A program made the translations under genes and the position numbers. 64,000 nucleotides of DNA from an uncultured Pseudomonadales bacterium (lineage in GTDB: Bacteria; Pseudomonadota; Gammaproteobacteria; Pseudomonadales; Pseudohongiellaceae). Location of the stretch: positions 62,001-126,000 of the forward strand of contig CAMYOK010000006.1 of the NCBI GenBank assembly GCA_947259995.1. Direction: 5' to 3'. Below are positions 52,872 to 62,377 of this stretch, one piece after another (position 1 is the first letter of the stretch; every line of letters begins with the position of its first letter). The notes under the pieces were generated by a model. It ran no database searches. It was not told the origin of the DNA and saw only the letters and a list, made by a program, of their open reading frames with translations.

Positions 52872-55800
52872 GTGCAGGTTTCATTAGAGTCATTGATTGC
52901 CAATTGTATGATGGTCGATCAACATCCATTGCGCATGGCAATCTCCCGGTTAGAGAAGCAGAAAAAAACTTCTCAATCCCCAGCAGGTGAATTGGAGAAG
53001 CTTAAACAGCGCATTCAAAGATCGATCGAGAAAGCTGAGCAACGTCGTGCCTCTATTCCCGTTGTTGATTACCCAGAAGAGTTGCCGGTCTCGCAAAAGC
53101 GTGACGAAATTGCCAACGCGCTGCGCGATAACCAAGTGGTGGTCTTAGCAGGGGATACGGGGTCTGGTAAAACCACACAGTTGCCTAAACTGTGCCTTGA
53201 TTTAGGCTTTGGGGCAAAGGGGCTAATTGGCCATACACAGCCTAGGCGCATCGCCGCACGCTCCGTCGCCACTCGCATTGCCGAAGAGCTAAAGGTTCCC
53301 CTAGGCAAGAGTGTCGGCTACCAAGTTCGTTTCACCGACAACACGGACGAGATGACTCTGGTCAAGCTCATGACCGATGGCATTTTGTTGGCTGAGATTC
53401 AACAAGACCGCTTCCTCAATAAATATGAAGTGCTCATCATCGATGAGGCGCATGAGCGAAGCCTCAATATTGACTTCCTGCTAGGTTTTTTAAAGCAGCT
53501 TGTTGCTAAGCGTAAAGACCTAAAAGTCATCATTACCTCAGCCACCATCGATGTCGAAAAGTTCTCTAAACATTTCTCTGCTGCGCCGATTGTTGCCGTG
53601 TCTGGGCGCACCTATCCTGTCGATGTTCTTTATCGTCCACCGGAACAAGACGACGATGATCCAATGAATGACGCGGTCATTGCGGCGTTGGAAGAGATCG
53701 AACAGATTGAGCGACAAAGCCACAAAGGCCCCGGGGATGTGCTCGTGTTTCTCAGTGGCGAACGAGAGATTCGCGACCTTGCCCAGCAACTGCGCAAGCA
53801 ACAAATACGCAATAGTGAGGTGTTGCCACTTTACGCGCGCTTAACACCCGCGGAACAGAATAAAATCTTTGCGCCACACCGTGGGCGGCGCATTATTCTG
53901 TCGACCAATGTGGCTGAAACCTCGCTTACCGTGCCGGGTATCGTTTATGTAATCGATACAGGTTTTGCGCGTATCTCCCGCTACAGTGTGCAAAGCAAAG
54001 TACAACGTTTGCCAATTGAACGTATCTCTCAGGCCAGCGCTAATCAACGCGCGGGTCGTTGCGGGCGAGTGAGTCATGGCACTTGTATAAGGCTTTACAG
54101 CGAAGAAGATTTTCTGAGCCGACCGGAATTTACTGACCCAGAAATACAACGGACTAATTTAAGCGCCGTGATTCTGCAGATGTTAATGCTTAGGCTAGGG
54201 GAGATCGATGCCTTTCCCTTTCTTGATATGCCAGAGCAAAAAGCCATAAACGATGGTTTTAAATTACTCTATGAATTAGGGGCGATCAACAAATCACGCA
54301 GCCTCACAAAGATTGGTCGTAAGATGGCGGCGTTGCCGACCGACCCAAGGCTAGGGCGCATGTTGATCGAGGCAGCTGCACGCGGGTGCCTGCAAGAATT
54401 GCTGATCATTGTCAGTGCCCTAAGTGTTCAAGACCCAAGAGAGACTCCGCCAGAAAAGCGCCAAGCCGCGCGCCAAATGCACGGAGAGTTTGCGCATCCA
54501 GAGTCTGATTTTTTGTCATGGGTGCTGCTATGGAGTAGCTTCGAAAGACAACGCCAAGATTTAAAACAGAATGCGCTACGACAGTACTGCAAAAAACATT
54601 TCTTATCGTTCATGCGAATGCGCGAATGGAGAGAGACTCATCGTCAACTCCATTTGACTTGTCAACAACTTGGATTCAAAGAGAACCGCCGGGCCGATAG
54701 CACGCAAGAGCTTGCAGAGATCGACTATGAGGCGGTGCATCGGGCCATCCTGAGCGGTTCACTCAATCAACTGGGTATGAAGAGTGAGGACGGACAATAC
54801 CTAGGGAGCCGAGCCCGCAAGTTCTCAATTTTCCCAAGCTCCACTCTGTTTAAAAAAGGCCCCAAATGGGTTGTGACGGCAGAGTTAATTGAGACTTCGA
54901 AATTATTTGCGACACTTGCGGCTCGGATTCAACCACAGTGGGCTGTGAGTGCAGCGGGTGATTTGGTCAAGCGAGACTATGCAGAGGCGCACTGGGAGAA
55001 GAATCGTGGACAAGTGATGGCCTTCGAGAAGGTGTCACTGTTCGGGCTAGTCTTGATAGAAAAACAACGAGTGGCCTATGCCCATATCGACCCAGCATTG
55101 AGCCGCGAGATTTTTATTCGCGAAGCATTAGTGGGCTTAAATTTTAAGACCAAAGCGCCCTTTTATGAGCACAACCGCAAGCTGTTAGAAAGCCTACGTA
55201 AAGAAGAAGAAAAACAACGTCGCCCCGATATCATTGTGGGTGAAGAGCAGATATACGATTTTTTCTCGCGGCAAATTCCATTGGATATTTGTGATGCGCG
55301 CTCTTTGGAGTCTTGGCTTAAGAAAGAAGGGCAGAAGGGGAATAAGCAACGTCTGTTCATGGCTAAAGAGGATTTATTGCATCGAGATTTGGATGCGCAG
55401 ACCGAACATTACTTTCCTGATTCGACATTGGTGCAGAACAATCCACTGGATATTGCCTACGCCTTTAAGCCCGGCAGCAAGGATGATGGAGCATTTGTCG
55501 ATCTTCCCGTGGGCATCTTGGCGCAAATGCGCGAACAAGACCTCGACTGGATGATCCCTGGCACGATCGAGGAACGCAGTGTCGTCACCCTCAAAGGCCT
55601 ACCAAAACATTTACGCAAGCAGTTTATCCCAGTGCCCGATTTTGTTGCCGAGTTTATGGCCACGCTTGATCTTGGGCCCGATAAAGAATTGCCGGCTTTG
55701 GCCTTATTGCAACTTCTGCGTGAGTTTGCCAAACGCAAAAAGAACATTGATTTGCCAGTGGCAGATTTGCAACGCGTAGAGCTTCCCCCGTACTTGCGGC

Positions 55801-56795
55801 CTTGGTTGCGTGTGCTCGATGACCAAGGGCAAGAGTTAGCGCGCGGTCAGAATCTACAGAAACTGCAGGAGCGCTATTGTAAGGGGGCGGTAACAGCCCT
55901 TGCCGAACAAACTAAACACGCTATTGAGCGCACGGGCATTACTGCTTGGGATTTTGGAGAATTGCCTAAGGAGATCGTGATTGATGCTCAGATACGCGTG
56001 CTGCGGTATCCCGCGTTGGTCGATCATGGCGATAGTGTCGCCATTGTGTTGCAAGAAACTCCTTTGTTGGCACAGAGTTTGACACGAGAAGGGCTCATCA
56101 CGCTTTTCGTGTTGCGCACCACACAACAAAAGCGCGCTATCTTGGAACAATTGAAGAAACTACGTAAATCCTTGTCTCTCAAAGCCTCCAGCCTGAGCGA
56201 GCAATTTGCAGAAGAAGGGCTTAGAGCGGTATATCAACTTGCGTTTGAGACGAGCACCCTCAAGATTCCCCATGACAAGGACACATTTGAGAAGCTCCTT
56301 AATGCAGGTAAATCCGAATTAATCCCGTGTGCGGAGCGTTTCTGCAGGCTCATGAGTGAGATCACAGAGCTGGTGTTTGATCTGCGCCGGCAATTAAATT
56401 CGTATCAGGCCATTGAATTTAAAGAGGCACGACATGATATAGAGGGCCAACTCGACAAATTGCTGGCACCGGCTTATTTACAGAGCACCCCGGCCATGTG
56501 GTTGACCGAGTATCCACGCTACTTGAAAGCGATCATGATGCGGCTCGAAAGGCTGCCGCGACAGGGCCCTAAAGACTTAGAATTTACAAAATCTATCAAT
56601 GAGTTAGCACATAGGGTCGAAAAGGGACTGAACAGCAATCCAGGCAATGTCTCACTCATTGAGCTGCACTGGCATATCGAGGAACTAAGAGTGTCCCTGT
56701 TTGCCCAGACGCTGGGGACTAAACTGCCTATGTCTGTGAAGCGCCTAGAAAAACGCTTAGAGGAGTTGAGTCGACACGGCTTAGGCAATCTCTAA
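52872..56795 (+). CDS. hrpA: ATP-dependent RNA helicase HrpA
   Basis: 1307 residues, full HrpA length, from a GTG start. GDTGSGKTTQLPK (motif I), IIDEAHERSLNIDFLLG (DEAH, motif II), ITSATID (III), and QRAGRCGR (VI) are present, then HA2, OB and the long DUF3418-type C-terminus. HrpA unwinds RNA and rescues stalled ribosomes in E. coli. Monocistronic by spacing. Confidence 0.96.
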   Translation: MQVSLESLIANCMMVDQHPLRMAISRLEKQKKTSQSPAGELEKLKQRIQRSIEKAEQRRASIPVVDYPEELPVSQKRDEIANALRDNQVVVLAGDTGSGKTTQLPKLCLDLGFGAKGLIGHTQPRRIAARSVATRIAEELKVPLGKSVGYQVRFTDNTDEMTLVKLMTDGILLAEIQQDRFLNKYEVLIIDEAHERSLNIDFLLGFLKQLVAKRKDLKVIITSATIDVEKFSKHFSAAPIVAVSGRTYPVDVLYRPPEQDDDDPMNDAVIAALEEIEQIERQSHKGPGDVLVFLSGEREIRDLAQQLRKQQIRNSEVLPLYARLTPAEQNKIFAPHRGRRIILSTNVAETSLTVPGIVYVIDTGFARISRYSVQSKVQRLPIERISQASANQRAGRCGRVSHGTCIRLYSEEDFLSRPEFTDPEIQRTNLSAVILQMLMLRLGEIDAFPFLDMPEQKAINDGFKLLYELGAINKSRSLTKIGRKMAALPTDPRLGRMLIEAAARGCLQELLIIVSALSVQDPRETPPEKRQAARQMHGEFAHPESDFLSWVLLWSSFERQRQDLKQNALRQYCKKHFLSFMRMREWRETHRQLHLTCQQLGFKENRRADSTQELAEIDYEAVHRAILSGSLNQLGMKSEDGQYLGSRARKFSIFPSSTLFKKGPKWVVTAELIETSKLFATLAARIQPQWAVSAAGDLVKRDYAEAHWEKNRGQVMAFEKVSLFGLVLIEKQRVAYAHIDPALSREIFIREALVGLNFKTKAPFYEHNRKLLESLRKEEEKQRRPDIIVGEEQIYDFFSRQIPLDICDARSLESWLKKEGQKGNKQRLFMAKEDLLHRDLDAQTEHYFPDSTLVQNNPLDIAYAFKPGSKDDGAFVDLPVGILAQMREQDLDWMIPGTIEERSVVTLKGLPKHLRKQFIPVPDFVAEFMATLDLGPDKELPALALLQLLREFAKRKKNIDLPVADLQRVELPPYLRPWLRVLDDQGQELARGQNLQKLQERYCKGAVTALAEQTKHAIERTGITAWDFGELPKEIVIDAQIRVLRYPALVDHGDSVAIVLQETPLLAQSLTREGLITLFVLRTTQQKRAILEQLKKLRKSLSLKASSLSEQFAEEGLRAVYQLAFETSTLKIPHDKDTFEKLLNAGKSELIPCAERFCRLMSEITELVFDLRRQLNSYQAIEFKEARHDIEGQLDKLLAPAYLQSTPAMWLTEYPRYLKAIMMRLERLPRQGPKDLEFTKSINELAHRVEKGLNSNPGNVSLIELHWHIEELRVSLFAQTLGTKLPMSVKRLEKRLEELSRHGLGNL

Positions 56796-57035
56796 AGCTG
56801 TCCGAATCAGGGCGTAATAATGGGTGCTAGACGACAAATTCTGTATTTTCCGAGAATCCCCATGATGGGGGATGTCTTTCGCATACAGGGTTTGGGATAA
56901 TGCCCGCGTTTTCGTGGTGGCTGTAACTTTTTGCCCCTAATGTGCGTCTAGTCACTAACGCCGAGGTCAAATTAAGAGATGCTACTGCGGATTGTCTAAA
57001 AGTGAATCCCATGGGTTTTCAGAGGTTTTATTAAA

Positions 57036-57725
57036 GTGAGTAGGGTATTGAAATTTGCCTCTTGGGGCCTGCTGGTGACATTGCTCGCCACAAGCCCGCT
57101 CGCCCTCGCGGCAGACCCTTGGGAAGAAACTAATACCAAGATTTACGCCTTCAACAAGAAGTTAGATGGCTTGATTTTGCGTCCTATCGCGATCACTTAT
57201 GTAAAAATAACGCCGATGATCGTGCGCCAGGGTATTGGCAACTTCTTCAGTAACATCGATGACGTGAATGTCCTAGCGAATGATTTGTTGCAGCTGAAAT
57301 TTCGTGACGCAGCTTCGGATACGGGACGCTTGCTAATCAACACGACTGTAGGGGTGGGCGGCATCATCGATGTAGCCTCATCGGTAGGCTTGTCCAAGAA
57401 CGAAGAAGACTTTGGCCAGACCTTTGGCCGCTGGGGTGTGGGCGCCGGCCCTTATGTCGTGCTGCCGTTCTTTGGGTCCAGTTCAGTGCGTGACTCGTTC
57501 GGCTTGGTGCTAGACACGATGTTTAACCCTATCCAGTACTACCAAGAGGATGGCGCGAGAACGACGCTAACGGTATTGGGCTTTGTCGATGATCGCGCGT
57601 CGGTTCTATCGCTTGAGGGCTTGATCTCTGGTGACGAGTATTTGTTTGTTCGCGAGGCCTATTTGCAGCAGCGCGAATACCTCGTCAATGATGGCGCCTA
57701 TTACGACGATTTCGACGACTATTAA
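57036..57725 (+). CDS. mlaA: MlaA (VacJ) family outer-membrane lipid-asymmetry protein
   Basis: 229 residues from a GTG. Signal peptide (about 1-25, LALA before ADPWEE). The MlaA core WEETNTKIYAFNKKLD, NFFSNIDDVNVLANDLLQ and GRWGVGAGPYVVLPFFG is clear. It removes phospholipid from the outer leaflet with the Mla system. There is no lipobox Cys, so it is predicted to be non-lipidated. The other mla genes are not in the window. Confidence 0.94.
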   Translation: MSRVLKFASWGLLVTLLATSPLALAADPWEETNTKIYAFNKKLDGLILRPIAITYVKITPMIVRQGIGNFFSNIDDVNVLANDLLQLKFRDAASDTGRLLINTTVGVGGIIDVASSVGLSKNEEDFGQTFGRWGVGAGPYVVLPFFGSSSVRDSFGLVLDTMFNPIQYYQEDGARTTLTVLGFVDDRASVLSLEGLISGDEYLFVREAYLQQREYLVNDGAYYDDFDDY

Positions 57726-58195
57726 GCGTGTCCCGCCTCTAGACGTTCTTTGACCGCCAATTTCGTGCGAATGAAATCGCTGTGGCGCACATAGATTAAA
57801 TCACTGACCTTGCGTATCAAATGCTCTTCATAGCGATCTAGCTTGGTGTCGGCAAACGCCACACGCCAAAGATTTTCGATTAGCTTAACGCGTTGATCGT
57901 AATCATAGTGCTCATTCACCATGCTGGTGAACTCGTACAAGGACGTCGCCTCATGGGCAGCAGACTCTGCAAGGGTGACGAGGTTTGCAACCGTCGCATT
58001 ATCTAGGTGAAAAGTATCGCGAAGCACAGCGGTAAGAGCTTGTTTTTCCCTTGCATCAATCGTCTCGTCGGTTTTCATCAGCTCAAACATCAACGCCGCT
58101 GTTGCTAGCTCAATTTTCTGATCGTTTTGTTCGCTGCCCGTCTCAGAACTGGTTGTTAGTTTTTCCTCAAAGAATTGTTTGATCGCAAGTAACAT
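57722..58195 (-). CDS. TerB-like protein
   Basis: 157 residues. Helical domain with LATAALMFELMKTDETIDAREKQALTAVL (first metal-type motif) and VAFADTKLDRYEEHLIRKVSDL. This is the common TerB/co-chaperone-like family; despite the name, tellurite resistance is not implied. Convergent with mlaA, overlapping by 4 bp, and 15 bp downstream of dusA. Confidence 0.85.
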   Translation of the reverse strand: MLLAIKQFFEEKLTTSSETGSEQNDQKIELATAALMFELMKTDETIDAREKQALTAVLRDTFHLDNATVANLVTLAESAAHEATSLYEFTSMVNEHYDYDQRVKLIENLWRVAFADTKLDRYEEHLIRKVSDLIYVRHSDFIRTKLAVKERLEAGHA

Positions 58196-58210
58196 ATTGA
58201 ATTCCTAAAA

Positions 58211-59227
58211 TTAAGGCATTGGTATTGCCGGTTCATCGAAGCGGGTAGAGATTCCTGCCACTAGTGCCAATGCATCCTCTAGAACGGCAATGCCGGCTTC
58301 TTTCTTGTACGCATTTTCGCTGAGATGTCGTCGAAAGGCTTTGCCACCAGGCATGCCATGAAAAATCCCGAGTATGTGCCGCGTCATATGCTGCAGAGTT
58401 GTCCCTCGGCTCAACTCTTCGGCGACATAAGGCAAAAAGGCCTCGACGATATCGAAGCGGGTGCGCTCGTTGGCAGCTTCGCCATAAAATAATTCATCCA
58501 CTCGGTTTAGAATCCAAGGGTTGTGATAGACCTCGCGGCCGATCATTACTCCATCGACAGTCTCAAGCAGGCCGAGCGCCTCAGTGAGGCTGCGAATGCC
58601 GCCATTGATAATGATTTTAAGTTGCGGAAAACGTTGTTTTAACCGAAATACGCGCTCGTAATTAAGAGGAGGGATGTCGCGATTCTCTTTCGGGCTTAGT
58701 CCTTTTAAAATAGCGATGCGCGCATGAATGATAAAAGTAGTACAACCGGCACTCGCGACTTTCTCGACGAACTGAAATAAGAAATCGTCAGAGTCGAAGT
58801 CATCAATGCCAATACGGCATTTGATAGTGGTAGGGATATCCACGTGTGCTCGAATCGCTGCAAAACCGTCGCTAACCAACGCCGCATCTCCCATTAAACA
58901 GGCACCAAATCTGCCCGATTGCACTCTGTCGCTTGGGCAACCTATATTCAGGTTAACCTCGTCATAGCCGACGTCCAACGCCATCTTGGCGCATTGCGCG
59001 AGAGCTTCGGGCTGGCTACCACCTAATTGCAAAGCGATTGGGTGTTCTTGTTGGTGGTAGGCGAGGTGGCGTGCCGCGTCACCGTGGATCAGCGCACCCG
59101 TGGTGACCATCTCCGTGTATAACATAGCCTTGCTGCTGAGCAGGCGCAGGAAATAGCGCTCATGTCGATCGGTCCAATCCAACATGGGGGCAACGCAAAA
59201 ACGGTGTGAAAACGCCATAGAACTCAT
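58211..59227 (-). CDS. dusA: tRNA-dihydrouridine(20/20a) synthase
   Basis: 338 residues. FMN TIM barrel with VAPMLDWTDRHERYFLRLL start, catalytic Cys in NLNIGCPSDRVQSGRFGACLM and FMN-site INGGI...GVMIGREVYHNPW. The D-x-H-x-R-x-F start marks DusA. A second ATG at 59218 is possible. It is divergent from gltX. Confidence 0.96.
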   Translation of the reverse strand: MSSMAFSHRFCVAPMLDWTDRHERYFLRLLSSKAMLYTEMVTTGALIHGDAARHLAYHQQEHPIALQLGGSQPEALAQCAKMALDVGYDEVNLNIGCPSDRVQSGRFGACLMGDAALVSDGFAAIRAHVDIPTTIKCRIGIDDFDSDDFLFQFVEKVASAGCTTFIIHARIAILKGLSPKENRDIPPLNYERVFRLKQRFPQLKIIINGGIRSLTEALGLLETVDGVMIGREVYHNPWILNRVDELFYGEAANERTRFDIVEAFLPYVAEELSRGTTLQHMTRHILGIFHGMPGGKAFRRHLSENAYKKEAGIAVLEDALALVAGISTRFDEPAIPMP

Positions 59228-59399
59228 AATCAGCTAAAGCTTGGGGTTGATAGCGCCAATCGCGACGCTGTGAGTGCAAAACGCTAAGTATAACGTAAAA
59301 GAGAAGGGGCTAAACACGGATTCCTATGTTTCGAGACCCTAGGGCTATAGCGTATAATCGCCGCTTCTTCGAATTATTGACCACCGTGACAGGATATAT

Positions 59400-60884
59400 A
59401 TGCAGAAAGTACGCACTCGTATTGCGCCATCTCCCACCGGCGACCCCCATGTGGGCACCGCCTATATCGCGCTCTTCAATCGTTGCTTCGCCAAACAGCA
59501 CGATGGTGAATTCATCCTGCGCATAGAAGATACGGACCAACAACGCAGCACAGATCGTTCGGAGAAAGACATCTTCGCCGCATTGCGTTGGTTAGGTTTG
59601 GACTGGAACGAAGGGCCAGATGTCGGGGGCTCGTTTGGCCCGTATCGCCAGAGTGAACGCAGCGATATATACGCCGAGCACAGCAAGATACTGCTCGAAA
59701 CAGGGCATTCGTTTCACTGTTTTTGTTCGCCTGAGCGCTTGAGTGAATTACGCGCCCAACAAATGGCCGACAAAGCCCCATTAGGTTATGACGGTCACTG
59801 TTTGCATTTGAGTCAGGAAGAGATCGCAGAGAAGCTCGCTAGTGGCGTCGAACACGTGATTCGAATGCGCGTACCGCGTGAAGGTGAATGTAAATTCAAA
59901 GATATGCTGCGAGGCGACATCGAGATTAGCTGGCAGCAGATCGACATGCAGGTGCTAATGAAGTCTGATGGCCTGCCTACCTACCATTTTGCCAATGTGG
60001 TCGATGACCATCTTATGCAGATCAGCCATGTGATTCGTGGTGAAGAGTGGATCAACTCCACACCTAAGCACTTATTGCTGTATCAATACTTCGGCTGGGA
60101 AGCGCCGACTTATTGTCATTTGCCACTACTGCGTAATCCAGACAAGAGCAAGCTCAGTAAGCGTAAAAACCCCACGAGTATCAATTACTATCGCGATATG
60201 GGTTATTTGCCAGAGGCGCTTGTAAACTACCTAGGCATGATGGGCTGGACGATGCCCGATGGCCGCGAAGTGTTCTCCGTTGAAGAGATGACCGAGGCTT
60301 TCGACCTTTTACGTGTATCGCTTGGCGGGCCCGTGTTCGATGTAGAGAAATTGAATTGGCTGAACGGAAAATACATTCGTGAACAACTCACTACTGAAGA
60401 CTTTATCAAGCAGTTTGCCCAGTGGGCATTCGAAGCTGGGAAAATGCAGCAGATTGTGCCCTTACTGCGTGATCGTGTAGAACGCTTTAGCGATGTTGTA
60501 CCACTAGCGGGATTCTTCTTGGCAGGCTTGCCAGAGATCGATGAGCAGAGCTTTGCGCACAAGCAGTTGGATGCGGCGCAGATGCGTAAAATCCTGCAAT
60601 TCACTATATGGGAGTTGGAGCGTAGCGAAGATTTAAGCCGTGACGGCGTTGAGGCGCTATGTGTGCGACTTGCGCAGTTTACGCAGATGAAGATCCGCGA
60701 TTTCTTATTTCCGTTGTTTGTGGCGATGACAGGCAAGGCCGTATCGGTTTCTGTCATCGATGCAATTAGCATCATCGGCCTGGATGTGACGCGGGCGCGT
60801 TTGCGTCATGGGGTGACAATCCTGGGAGGGGTCTCGAAAAAGGAGACGAAAGTTCTGGAGAAGGAATACAGAGACTTGGCTTAA
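59400..60884 (+). CDS. gltX: Glutamyl-tRNA synthetase
   Basis: 494 residues. HIGH motif SPTGDPHVGTAYIAL (about 9-23), KMSKS as KLSKRKNP (about 254-261), and the GEEWINSTPKHLLLY region. Size matches the Pseudomonas-type GltX. A TATAAT box (59353-59358) lies upstream with a poor -35. Charges tRNA-Glu (a tRNA-Glu gene lies 20 kb away). Confidence 0.97.
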   Translation: MQKVRTRIAPSPTGDPHVGTAYIALFNRCFAKQHDGEFILRIEDTDQQRSTDRSEKDIFAALRWLGLDWNEGPDVGGSFGPYRQSERSDIYAEHSKILLETGHSFHCFCSPERLSELRAQQMADKAPLGYDGHCLHLSQEEIAEKLASGVEHVIRMRVPREGECKFKDMLRGDIEISWQQIDMQVLMKSDGLPTYHFANVVDDHLMQISHVIRGEEWINSTPKHLLLYQYFGWEAPTYCHLPLLRNPDKSKLSKRKNPTSINYYRDMGYLPEALVNYLGMMGWTMPDGREVFSVEEMTEAFDLLRVSLGGPVFDVEKLNWLNGKYIREQLTTEDFIKQFAQWAFEAGKMQQIVPLLRDRVERFSDVVPLAGFFLAGLPEIDEQSFAHKQLDAAQMRKILQFTIWELERSEDLSRDGVEALCVRLAQFTQMKIRDFLFPLFVAMTGKAVSVSVIDAISIIGLDVTRARLRHGVTILGGVSKKETKVLEKEYRDLA

Positions 60885-60898
60885 ACATGCGCAAGTCA

Positions 60899-60927
60899 TT
60901 GACAGGGGGGTAAGTGCTGCTTAGAAT
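60899..60927 (+). promoter_or_regulatory. Promoter of tRNA-Ala
   Basis: TTGACA (60899-60904), 17-bp spacer, TAGAAT (60922-60927), with the start expected about 23 nt before the tRNA. The GCGCG after the -10 fits a stable-RNA discriminator. Confidence 0.85.
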
Positions 60928-60956
60928 GCGCGAACTTTAATTTTCAGCACCTTTTG

Positions 60957-61032
60957 GGGGCCTTAGCTCAGCTGGGAGAGCGCAACACTGGCAGTGTTGA
61001 GGTCAGCGGTTCGATCCCGCTAGGCTCCACCA
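60957..61032 (+). tRNA. tRNA-Ala (anticodon GGC)
   Basis: 76 nt with encoded CCA. Acceptor GGGGCCT pairs with AGGCTCC (one G-T pair), anticodon loop CTGGCAG, T-loop GGTTCGATCCC. Confidence 0.97.
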
Positions 61033-61065
61033 AACTTTGATCCGAAGTAATTCGGTATCTGCTCC

Positions 61066-61092
61066 AAAGCCTCGCATTGCGGGGCTTTTTTG
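61066..61092 (+). terminator. Terminator after tRNA-Ala
   Basis: Arms AAAGCCTCGC/GCGGGGCTTT (one T-G pair) followed by a T-run. Confidence 0.9.
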
Positions 61093-61105
61093 TTTCTGGG
61101 GGGTT

Positions 61106-61484
61106 GTGCTTCGTAGTGACGACACGTGGGGTCGGCAGAAGAACTCTGGAGACGCCAAAGGACTCACATCCCTGTGAAGGCTCGACGGCCGCCGTCCTGG
61201 CGCCCGACGCTCCTGAATTCTTCTACCGCCCCCACGCGTCTGACATTGTGCGAACGTCAGGCCATAAACTTATGGTGTGGGTGTTTATTCTTAACAAGCG
61301 TCTGCTAATCCTCAAACATTTAAATCATCATCGCCCAAAGCAAACACTTATCGAGACACACGTAGTCCTTAGGCCTATGCGGGAGCGTCGGGCGCCAGGG
61401 ATGGCGGCCGTCGAGCCTTTACACGGACGTAAGCATTTTGGCGTCTCCCGAATAGGCCTAAGAGCTGCGTGAGTCGTCAAAAGT
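61106..61484. repeat. Tandem structured repeat, copy 1 of 3
   Basis: 379 bp from GTGCTTCGTAGTG to GTCGTCAAAAGT. The first part (about 61125-61240) is itself a long imperfect palindrome with CGTGGGG...GAAGAA and TTCTTC...CCCCACG ends. A second arm (about 61378-61450) repeats the middle of that element in inverted orientation (GTCGGGCGCCAGG... GGCGTCTCC). The 131-residue open frame through it is judged non-coding. Confidence 0.9.
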
Positions 61485-61503
61485 ACTCTGCAAGTGCCTT
61501 TTA

Positions 61504-61882
61504 GTGCTTCGTAGTGACGACACGTGGGGTCGGCAGAAGAATTCTGGAGACGCCAAAGGACTCACATCCCTGTGAAGGCTCGACGGCCGCCGTCCTAGCG
61601 CCCGACGCTCCTGAATTCTTCTACCGCCCCCACGCGTCTCGCAATGTGCGAACGTCAGGCCAGAAGCTTTTGGGGTGGGTGCTCATTCTTAACAAGCGAC
61701 TGCTAATTCTCAGACATTTAAATCATCATCGCTCAACACAAACACTTATCGAGACTCACGTAGTCCTTAGGCCTAGGCGGGAGCGTCGAGCGCCAGGGAT
61801 GGCGGCCGTCGAGCCTTTACATGGACGTAAGCATTTTGGCGTCTCCCGAATAGGCCTAAGGGCTGCGTGAGTCGTCAAAAGT
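61504..61882. repeat. Tandem structured repeat, copy 2 of 3
   Basis: Same 379-bp unit in direct orientation, 398 bp from copy 1. By hand count it has about 22 differences from copy 1 (about 94% identity), with no insertions or deletions. The 19-bp linker before it is ACTC-N12-TTA. Confidence 0.9.
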
Positions 61883-61901
61883 ACTCAGAAAAAATGGATT
61901 A

Positions 61902-62280
61902 GTGCTTCGTAGTGACGACACGTGGAGCCGGCAGAAGAATTCTGGAGACGCCAAAGGACTCACATCCCTGTGAAGGCTCGACGGCCGCCGTCCTGGCGCC
62001 CGACGCTCCTGAATTCTTCTGCCGCCCCCACGCGTCTCGCAATGTGCCAACGTCAGGCCAGAAGTTTTTGGGGTGGGTGCTTATTCTTAACAAGCGTCTG
62101 CTAATCCTCAAACATTTAAATCATCATCGCCCAACGCAAACACTTATCGAGACTCACGTAGTCCTTAGGCCTAGGCGGGAGCGTCGGGCGCCAGGGATGG
62201 CGGCCGTCGAGCCTTTACAAGGACGTAAGCATTTTGGCGTCTCCCGAATAGGCCTAAGGGCTGCGTGAGTCGTCAAAAGT
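61902..62280. repeat. Tandem structured repeat, copy 3 of 3
   Basis: Same unit, again exactly 398 bp on. The linker before it is also ACTC-N12-TTA but with an unrelated N12. After it comes a short GATAAACA-type simple repeat (62281-62307) and then gltA's 3' end. The arm order and open frame are as in the other copies. Confidence 0.9.
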
Positions 62281-62377
62281 GCGATAAGCAGATAAACAGA
62301 TAAACAGATGGAGAATAGAGGAGGGGGGAAGAAACCCACCGAGCAGCATGATTACTACCCGGTGAGTGAATTACATC

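Noticed and set aside
57722-58195. Tellurite-resistance locus
   Set aside because: Only a lone TerB-like gene; no terA, terC, terD or terZ partners.
61077-62268. Three parallel open frames of 118-131 codons, one per tandem repeat
   Set aside because: They run through the inverted arms of a structured repeat, have no ribosome sites, and differences between copies change amino acids freely. The frames stay open because the copies are nearly identical.
61106-62280. CRISPR array
   Set aside because: Repeats are 379 bp with 19-bp linkers, only three copies, and there are no cas genes.
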